Below, one piece after another: positions 6,719 to 11,155 of a stretch of 11,155 nucleotides of DNA. The stretch covers positions 1-11,155 of the forward strand of contig JAGLDT010000214.1 in the NCBI GenBank assembly GCA_023145485.1. The letters are read 5' to 3'. The notes under the pieces were generated by a model that had not been told where the DNA came from, ran no database searches, and worked only from the letters and a program-made list of their open reading frames with translations. A program made the position numbers and the translations under genes. Source of the DNA: Cocleimonas sp. (GTDB taxonomy: Bacteria > Pseudomonadota > Gammaproteobacteria > Thiotrichales > Thiotrichaceae). Every line of letters starts with the position of its first letter. Position 1 is the stretch's first letter.

Positions 6719-8562
6719 TATGTAGCCCCTAATGCAATGCTTGAAAGATCAAGATCTCGGGAACCGTCAGTGTTTTGAATAGAATTCACTTTTAACTCGG
6801 CTTGAATATTGACTTTATTAGTCTTGTAGAATTCCTCTATTTCATCCCCTAGCTTTTTAGCCGCCCCCGCTTTAATCTTTAATTCTGCATCTATTTTCAG
6901 TTGTTCTTGCTCGTTTAGTGCTGCAAGCTGGGTATTCGCCTCATCGCGTATAGATTTAATTTCGCTTTCGGCATCAATTAAAAGCCCTACTCTTATATCT
7001 ATTTTCTCGCTGGCGTTTTGCTCTAACGTCGATAAAGCCAAACCTATATTTTTCAATTCTTGCGCAATGCCTTCATTCGCGTCTTTTTCGTCTGTTAATC
7101 GTTGCGCGTTTGCTTCCGTTTCTGCTACTGCCCGTTTACGCCTCAAAAATGCCTCATTATCCGCTCTGCGTTGCTGGATTCTCTCAAGCTCGTCATCGTA
7201 TTTCCGTTCGCGTAAACTTTTCTTTTCGGTTTCTTTCTCTTCTAGCCCATATTTTTTATTGAGCGCCGCGATATCTTTATCAAATCCCGTGTTATCGCTG
7301 GTTAATTGGCGGCTGAAGGCTTTTTCCCTCGCGTCTGTAATCTCGTCGTAATGGTCTTTTATTTTAGAAAGGTCGTCATCGCGTCTTTTAGATAATGCTA
7401 GATCGTAATCACCCCAGGCTTGTTGGGCGAGTTTTAATTGCTCGACAGGAGATATACTATTATTTGCCTCATTGTAGGATTCTAAGAAGGTCCGGTAAGA
7501 TTCCGACGCATCTTGTGAAGCTCGATCAAATTCTGTGAAATTCCCGAATTCAAACGTTCTAATCTGAGTGTCTGCTAATTCGCGCATCTGGGTAATCGTC
7601 AATCCCGTTCGTTGTGCTAATGCATTAGCGCCTTGAATTTGTGCCTCTGATAAGTCTTTAGCTAGTTGTAATTCTTTTACTTTTATATCAATGAGCTTTT
7701 GACGTTCGGCGGCATCTGCTTTAATACCCTTCACAGATATATTATCAAGTGAAAGTATTTTTATTGCTGTATCTGCACCCTCACTATTATTAATAAAATC
7801 CTTAATTCCCGCGCCGAAATTCTTGAAAAAACCCACTGTGGAATCTTTCGCATTTGCTAAGGTGTCCGCCAGCCGTGTCATAGGTTCTAGCAGCGCATTA
7901 TCAATCGACTCCTTAAACCCCAAGTTAACCGGCTCTGTTAGCCGTGCCAAGGCTTCCTTAAATTTCTCTGATTTCTCCTTTAGCAGCTCGAATTTTGCCT
8001 CCTCTGCGAGACTGTTCACCCCGTCTTTTAGGACTAACAAAGATTTTGCTTGATCTTTAGTGAGTGAGGCATCAAATAAAGCTACGCTCAAATCTTGACT
8101 GCTTAAATTATCAGCCTCCTCAATAACCGCTTTTAATCCGATTGAAAACGCCTCACTATTATCAGCTGAGAGTTTTAAACTTTCCGCTAATGAATCAGGA
8201 AGACGAACCCCTTCCAACGATTTAGAATCTTGCGCTAGACGGTTAATTTTATCTACCATCGATTCCAAATCTGCACTTACAACTTTCGTACCCCGTTGCA
8301 AACGCGTAACGGATGCCGCGTCAAATCCGATACTTTCCGCGAATGCGTCGCGCTTGGCTATTTTTGCCGAGGCTTTAGACGCTAACGCGAAGCCTGACGC
8401 GATACTCGCAATGGCTGAAACGGATTCTATCAATGCGTTTTTAAATAAACCTGTACTTTTGGCCGTTTCATCCATTTCTCGATTCACATCGCTGACAGAT
8501 TTTTTTAAGCTCGAACTTTCACCCGTAAAAACGTATTGCACTTCCTGTTTAATTTGCGGCAT
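6718..8562 (-). CDS. Tail tape measure protein (614 residues)
   Basis: This is the longest gene of the window, placed directly after the chaperone pair, as in nearly all siphophages. The protein is almost wholly helical and rich in Lys, Glu, Ala and Asp. It has a moderately hydrophobic patch (45-65, ESVSAIASIASGFALASKAS), a GFDAASVTRLQRG segment (79-91) typical of tape measure N-termini, and a long charged coiled coil at about 430-580 (KKYGLEEKETEKK, RERKYDDELERIQQRR). Tape measures set tail length at roughly 1.5 angstrom per residue, so 614 residues predict a tail of about 90 nm. No peptidase or transglycosylase motif is visible. ATG at 8562-8560; an AGAGA-like site lies about 10 bases upstream, and the gap to the chaperone stop is 14 bases. 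Confidence 0.9.
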   Translation of the reverse strand: MPQIKQEVQYVFTGESSSLKKSVSDVNREMDETAKSTGLFKNALIESVSAIASIASGFALASKASAKIAKRDAFAESIGFDAASVTRLQRGTKVVSADLESMVDKINRLAQDSKSLEGVRLPDSLAESLKLSADNSEAFSIGLKAVIEEADNLSSQDLSVALFDASLTKDQAKSLLVLKDGVNSLAEEAKFELLKEKSEKFKEALARLTEPVNLGFKESIDNALLEPMTRLADTLANAKDSTVGFFKNFGAGIKDFINNSEGADTAIKILSLDNISVKGIKADAAERQKLIDIKVKELQLAKDLSEAQIQGANALAQRTGLTITQMRELADTQIRTFEFGNFTEFDRASQDASESYRTFLESYNEANNSISPVEQLKLAQQAWGDYDLALSKRRDDDLSKIKDHYDEITDAREKAFSRQLTSDNTGFDKDIAALNKKYGLEEKETEKKSLRERKYDDELERIQQRRADNEAFLRRKRAVAETEANAQRLTDEKDANEGIAQELKNIGLALSTLEQNASEKIDIRVGLLIDAESEIKSIRDEANTQLAALNEQEQLKIDAELKIKAGAAKKLGDEIEEFYKTNKVNIQAELKVNSIQNTDGSRDLDLSSIALGAT

Positions 8563-8576
8563 CAGAAAATTCTCTT

Positions 8577-8786
8577 TTAAGGTTTTTCAGGTAACTCAAT
8601 TTCATTGAGTACTGCTTGTTCGTCATTAGATAAACCTTGTCCCTGTCTGGCTTGAGTATGTTCGTTTTTAAAATAGCTGATCCATTCATTGAACACACTA
8701 ATAGTCATTTGCTCAATTTCTTCAATGGGCCGTTTCAGCCTGTAAGCAATCTCAAATTGGAGACCGCGAACAGGACGCCCTATCAA
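8577..8786 (-). CDS. Tail assembly chaperone T-like frame, made as a G-T fusion by -1 frameshift
   Basis: This 69-codon frame lies one base back (-1) relative to the G-like gene and overlaps its end. Its only upstream start is a TTG within the sequence TTGA, without a Shine-Dalgarno, so independent initiation is unlikely. The protein pattern LQFEIAYRLKRPIEEIEQM, then FNEWISYFK, is typical of the T part of lambda-like gpGT chaperones (helix, 'R-L-x-x-x-x-x-E', then 'E-W-x-x-Y'). If ribosomes slip at 8792-8786, the fusion is 155 residues: 86 from G plus 69 from T, with TTG read as Leu. In lambda the GT form binds the tape measure while G alone acts in excess, and both are absent from the virion. 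The tape measure gene follows 14 bases later. Confidence 0.8.
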   Translation of the reverse strand: MIGRPVRGLQFEIAYRLKRPIEEIEQMTISVFNEWISYFKNEHTQARQGQGLSNDEQAVLNEIELPEKP

Positions 8787-9043
8787 TTTTTTGCGGCAGC
8801 CTCACTCCATAATTCTCGAAATTTTATATAGACGGGTAAAAACTTAGGCGGTAACTGGCTTAAGGTTTTTATGCCTTCAAAAACATGTTTACCGTTTTCC
8901 GTTGTATGCGTAGCAAATAATTCAATGTCTGTGGGTTCTGTATTAGCGGCATCCACTAAAGACTGAGACGAAAATTCAGAAATCTCAAAAGTATGATCTT
9001 TAGATAATTCAAATTTCGTAGGTTCCGCGACTAAATAATTCAC
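8783..9043 (-). CDS. Tail assembly chaperone G-like protein (86 residues)
   Basis: A small acidic-to-neutral protein between the tube region and the tape measure, the usual place of gpG-type chaperones. The start is GTG at 9043-9041, with a weak GGAT 8 bases upstream. An alternative ATG at 9057 reads MDKKM and stops at 9042-9040, so it only joins this frame if one A is added to the A7 run. N-terminal strands (TKFELSKDHTFEISEFSS) are followed by a helical second half, with KFLPVYIKFRELWSEAAAKN at the end. The last codons AAA AAT form part of the slippery heptamer, and TGA follows at once. It is shorter than lambda G (140 residues) but comparable to chaperones of other small siphophages. The family call rests mainly on position, the frameshift site and the T-like downstream frame. 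Confidence 0.75.
   Translation of the reverse strand: MNYLVAEPTKFELSKDHTFEISEFSSQSLVDAANTEPTDIELFATHTTENGKHVFEGIKTLSQLPPKFLPVYIKFRELWSEAAAKN
8786..8803 (-). promoter_or_regulatory. Programmed -1 frameshift site (A_AAA_AAT) with Shine-Dalgarno-like GAGG upstream
   Basis: The G frame reads GCA AAA AAT TGA. The heptamer A_AAA_AAT occupies 8792-8786 and fits the X_XXY_YYZ rule for simultaneous -1 slippage. After slippage the codons are AAA AAA TTG ATA GGG, which open the T frame. A GAGG at 8803-8800 lies 7 bases before the heptamer, near the spacing at which the dnaX stimulator acts. The 0-frame stop lies right behind the heptamer. I found no strong downstream hairpin. Confidence 0.75.
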
Positions 9044-9069
9044 ATTTTTTTATCCATATCTAAATATTA

Positions 9070-9834
9070 TTAAGTTGGAAAATCTAGCTTTTGTACATAA
9101 TGCGTTTCATCTGAAAAGATCGCACCAATAACTTTTTTTCCAGTATTTTTAAAAAGTGGCTTGTATGATCTCTGATTAACCACACTTGCGACGCCTGATC
9201 TTTTCCCTTCTAGTGAAGGGCCAAATCTATATTTGTCTAACCATAACCTATAGTAAGCCTCTGCAAATATAACGGCCATGCTTTTATGTCTAGCGTTATT
9301 ACATTTAAGCACTAAATTAAGCGTTAATAAAAACCCCACCGCTGAATTAAATATCCTAGGAGACAGTCGTCCTTCCTCCGCAGATTTAAACAATTTCTTG
9401 CCGATTGCTGGTCCCCATATTCTGCGAACCAATTGACCTGATTTTTGAAACGCTGTGTGATATCCATTTGCTTTTTTCACATCCCAAGCATTTCTATATC
9501 GTTTCGCCTTCCCATTTATAAACGTAGTAATATTTTTTCCTTCTCTATCGACTGAATAATATTCATTATTATCAATGGTATATTTATCATAAGCTACGAC
9601 CTCATGAGTCACTGTCATGCTCTTTTCAGACTCATTCGATTTAATATTTAAAGACCGCCTAAGAGATGGGAAATTATAGCCCGTCTCTTTTTGCATATTA
9701 CTCAGCAATTGAGCAGAATCCCCCAATTCAATCGCGCCAGCTATCAGGTAGGTTCGCTCAATAGCTGCTATTTGCTCATCAATATCACCCGCCACCACAA
9801 AAACGCGGTCGCATTCATTTGATCCAAAAAACAT
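9070..9834 (-). CDS. AT-rich gene of unknown function between tail tube and chaperone genes (254 residues), possible moron
   Basis: ATG at 9834-9832 begins 5 bases after the tail tube stop, with no recognisable Shine-Dalgarno. I do not recognise the protein. It is basic, with many Lys/Arg and aromatic residues (KRYRNAWDVKKANGY, QLVRRIWGPAIGKKLFK, YYRLWLDKYRFGPS). One moderately hydrophobic stretch lies at 162-177 (FNSAVGFLLTLNLVLK), too weak and too short to call a membrane helix. No catalytic motif is evident. Hand-counted GC is about 38%, compared with about 50% in the tail tube gene, and asparagine and tyrosine are common, unlike its neighbours. Core siphophage order goes directly from tube to G/GT chaperones, so this looks like an inserted cargo gene. 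It might serve the lysogen or the virion, or be a diverged tail protein. No own promoter or terminator is visible. Confidence 0.75.
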   Translation of the reverse strand: MFFGSNECDRVFVVAGDIDEQIAAIERTYLIAGAIELGDSAQLLSNMQKETGYNFPSLRRSLNIKSNESEKSMTVTHEVVAYDKYTIDNNEYYSVDREGKNITTFINGKAKRYRNAWDVKKANGYHTAFQKSGQLVRRIWGPAIGKKLFKSAEEGRLSPRIFNSAVGFLLTLNLVLKCNNARHKSMAVIFAEAYYRLWLDKYRFGPSLEGKRSGVASVVNQRSYKPLFKNTGKKVIGAIFSDETHYVQKLDFPT

Positions 9835-9839
9835 AGTTG

Positions 9840-10271
9840 TTAAGCCGCCGTAAACGTATCAATAGACGTTTTAGTAATGGTTAGGGTGTATTCCATATGA
9901 TCGCCGCCTGTATTTTCGCCCACTGTCGAGACTCTACCCAAAAAGTCAGAAGTTGACCCGTCCGCCCATTCACGCCGAAACGCTCTAATAGTCTGGTCAC
10001 CCAAATCAGTTAACGCCGTACCATATTGCGCTTTTGTAGTGAAAAGATTAGCCGTATAACTCCCATAAGTAATGTTAGAGCCGCCCGTTGCTAAAACCGG
10101 GTAAGTATTACCGTCCATGCATTTAGTGTCGTCCGTTGTGGCTGTATTATAGGTCTGGTGGGCATTCGTCTCTGTTTTAATTCCCGCCATTAGCGCAAGA
10201 TTTAAAATATCAGTATCAATAGACCGAAAGAATTTTAAGGGTTTACTTTCAATTGCTGCACATTCTGCCAT
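9840..10271 (-). CDS. Major tail tube protein (143 residues)
   Basis: The gene follows the tail terminator and precedes the chaperone/tape measure block, the standard place of the tube protein. It has by far the best ribosome binding site of the window, as needed for a protein made in hundreds of copies. The sequence is beta-rich. It has an N-terminal strand region, a flexible Thr/Asn-rich middle (43-60), and a C-terminal pattern (GGDHMEYTLTITKTSIDTFT) that ends in paired strands, as in gpV/Hcp-type tube folds. At 143 residues it is shorter than lambda gpV (246 with its extra C-terminal Ig domain) and close to minimal tube proteins. Three cysteines in short context (AECAAI, DTKCMD) have no known role. 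Confidence 0.65.
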   Translation of the reverse strand: MAECAAIESKPLKFFRSIDTDILNLALMAGIKTETNAHQTYNTATTDDTKCMDGNTYPVLATGGSNITYGSYTANLFTTKAQYGTALTDLGDQTIRAFRREWADGSTSDFLGRVSTVGENTGGDHMEYTLTITKTSIDTFTAA

Positions 10272-10287
10272 TTTTTTTCGTCCTCCT
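10272..10287 (-). promoter_or_regulatory. Strong ribosome binding site of the tail tube gene
   Basis: AGGAGG at 10287-10282, followed by ACG and seven A before ATG 10271-10269 (spacing 10 bases). It is the only complete consensus Shine-Dalgarno in the window. It supports the start and a high expression level. Confidence 0.85.
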
Positions 10288-10292
10288 GGACG

Positions 10293-10655
10293 CTATAAAC
10301 ACAAATTTTTTGAATAAGTAAAGGATAATTCTCTTGTGAGAAATGTCACTTCATTTTCAAATTCAATGTTAACCGCACTAAATCCGGTAAACGCTAAATC
10401 AGGAACATCTTTCAAATCCGTTTCTAGCGTGTCGCAATTAATAAATATAGTAGTGTAATCTGAATCCAAATCAATAATTGTTACGGTTACGCCAACCGTT
10501 CTATTTTCTGTGCCTTGATTGCTGGCGTAGGTTTCCGCGCCTGCCTCAATATTAATAAACGGAAAAAGTTCCGGCGTTGTTCTTTGAAAAACCGCCTTAT
10601 TCGGGAAGCTGACCGCCGCAAAAACTAGCGCTGTTACGTCGTTAGAAATACTCAT
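10293..10655 (-). CDS. Tail terminator / tail completion protein, gpU-like (120 residues)
   Basis: ATG at 10655-10653 overlaps the previous TGA as ATGA; GGAG (10667-10664) lies 8 bases upstream. The pattern fits gpU-type terminators: an N-terminal helix, an 'F-P-F-I-N-I' strand (residues 32-37), a paired strand NRTVGVTVTIIDL (51-63), a helix with LETDLKDVPDL, and a final strand FLTRELSFTYS. The length is near lambda gpU (131). This family forms a hexamer ring that stops tube growth at the length set by the tape measure and makes the surface that joins the capsid. Family membership is a judgement from pattern and position. Confidence 0.65.
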   Translation of the reverse strand: MSISNDVTALVFAAVSFPNKAVFQRTTPELFPFINIEAGAETYASNQGTENRTVGVTVTIIDLDSDYTTIFINCDTLETDLKDVPDLAFTGFSAVNIEFENEVTFLTRELSFTYSKNLCL

Positions 10656-10960
10656 GGCTGCCGCTCCAACTCAACAAAAGCATCGTCCCTTTCATCCGTC
10701 TCAGGCGTATTTTTTACCCGATAATCGCGCCCTAAAACATTAATTAAATCGCCTTTATTAATCGTTACAACCTCATTCAAATTCACTCTAGCGGTCGGAT
10801 ATTTATTCGCTACACTAAATCCATTGGCGGATTCCTCTCGATGTACCGAATCAAAAATAATCGTTGTCGGTATTCCGTTTACCGTTGCGGGTTCGCCTAA
10901 CGCCTCGAATATTGTCTTAGTTTGATCGGCGGTTAAAAAGTCTCTAAACATCGCCATCAT
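10652..10960 (-). CDS. Head-tail joining protein, gpFII-like (102 residues)
   Basis: The sequence opens MMAMFRDFLTADQTKTIFEA, with starts possible at ATG 10960 or ATG 10957. AGGGA at 10968-10964 is 3 bases from the first and 6 bases from the second, so the second may be the main start. The body (GIPTTIIFDSVHREE, then ARVNLNEVVTINKGDLINVL, GRDYRVKNTPETDERDDAFV) matches the small beta-barrel of lambda gpFII-type joining proteins. Its typical elements are an 'F-D' strand, a 'G-D-x-L/I' turn, and a final 'x-V-x-x-x-P-x-D-x-x-x-x' hairpin. These sit between portal/adaptor ring and tail terminator. It follows the capsid gene and terminator and overlaps the next gene by ATGA. Confidence 0.6.
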   Translation of the reverse strand: MMAMFRDFLTADQTKTIFEALGEPATVNGIPTTIIFDSVHREESANGFSVANKYPTARVNLNEVVTINKGDLINVLGRDYRVKNTPETDERDDAFVELERQP

Positions 10961-10971
10961 TATTCCCTATT

Positions 10972-10997
10972 AAAAAACCCCTGGAAATAATCCAGGG
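10972..10997 (-). terminator. Intrinsic terminator after the capsid gene
   Basis: On the minus strand CCCTGGA (10997-10991), loop TTATT, TCCAGGG (10985-10979), then G and six T (10977-10972). It is a perfect 7-bp GC-rich stem with a T-run, 38 bases behind the TAA at 11038-11036. The T-run ends only three bases before the Shine-Dalgarno of the joining-protein gene. Partial read-through would step down expression from the capsid to the neck and tail genes. Confidence 0.85.
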
Positions 10998-10998
10998 T

Positions 10999-11014
10999 AA
11001 AACCTTCCGGTTTT
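10999..11014 (-). other. Small hairpin with GGAA tetraloop in front of the terminator
   Basis: Minus-strand AAAACC (11014-11009), loop GGAA, GGTTTT (11004-10999): a 6-bp stem capped by a GNRA-type tetraloop, one base away from the terminator stem. It could protect the 3' end of the capsid mRNA or modulate termination. Confidence 0.45.
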
Positions 11015-11035
11015 TTCAGGTGTTACGCTATGAAT

Positions 11036-11155
11036 TTACGCGCCTAGGTTTTTAAATAAGCGTGTTTTATCAACGACAGAAGACCCCGCAACATGGCGGA
11101 TTTTATACCGTATAGTGTCGTCTACATTTGATTTATGGTCGCCTAATTCCTCAGT
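11036..11155 (-). CDS. C-terminal end of a probable major capsid protein (5' part outside window)
   Basis: A frame open at the right edge codes for the last 39 residues and stops at TAA 11038-11036. It ends GDHKSNVDDTIRYKIRHVAG, then SSVVDKTRLFKNLGA. The pattern of a charged stretch 'D-x-I-R-Y-K-I-R-H-V' followed by a short hydrophobic end is what I expect at the C-terminus of a phage capsid shell protein. The last residues there contribute to the axial domain ('the protein is at odds with environment X'). The strong terminator behind it and the joining-protein gene next to it agree with that. With only 39 residues seen, a decoration or other head protein cannot be excluded. Confidence 0.55.
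   Translation of the reverse strand, partial: TEELGDHKSNVDDTIRYKIRHVAGSSVVDKTRLFKNLGA

Noticed and set aside
7067..8608. Plus-strand frames of 76-94 codons opposite the tape measure gene
   Set aside because: Serine/phenylalanine-rich antisense shadows of a Lys/Glu/Ala coiled coil; no ribosome sites.
8594..8610. 7-bp inverted repeat ACTCAAT-TTC-ATTGAGT at the end of the T frame
   Set aside because: It lies within codons, has a 3-base loop and no T-run, so it is likely incidental; it is also too far from the slippery site to act as its stimulator.

Overview
The window is part of the late (virion structure) region of a tailed, long-tailed (siphovirus-like, lambda-type) phage or prophage. Every gene I can support lies on the minus strand, so transcription runs from 11155 down to 1. 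There is no 16S gene, integrase or host gene, so the host cannot be named. Gram-negative-type Shine-Dalgarno signals, moderate GC and the lambda-like order fit a proteobacterial phage, but that is inference.

Layout in transcription order: the C-terminal end of what is probably the major capsid protein (11155-11036); a strong intrinsic terminator (10997-10972); a head-tail joining protein (10960) and a tail terminator (10655), overlapping by ATGA; a tail tube protein with a very strong ribosome binding site (10271); an AT-rich 254-residue gene of unknown function (9834) that does not belong to the usual core order; a G/GT-type tail assembly chaperone pair joined by a probable programmed -1 frameshift at A_AAA_AAT (8792-8786); a 614-residue tape measure protein (8562). 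The distal-tail genes follow: a 138-residue tail protein, a 465-residue beta-rich protein with an internal duplication, a 137-residue beta-rich protein, a probable tail hub (560 residues), a 130-residue lysine-rich protein, a 434-residue unknown protein, and finally a GC-rich tail fibre gene that runs off the left edge of the window.

The genes are packed tightly. Three junctions use the same TAATG stop/start overlap (6718, 6302, 2389), and the longest gaps are about 101 bases before the fibre gene and about 75 bases after the capsid gene. No stretch above 300 bases lacks a gene.

Together the proteins would form the neck (joining protein, terminator), the tail tube polymerised around the tape measure with chaperone help, and the tip (hub, accessory beta proteins, fibre) that meets the host. 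The most notable points are the frameshift cassette, the foreign-looking gene between tube and chaperones, the fibre gene with three 87-bp repeats that are identical in protein but mosaic in synonymous sites, and the duplicated domain in the 465-residue protein. I see no defence system, CRISPR array, tRNA or transposon.
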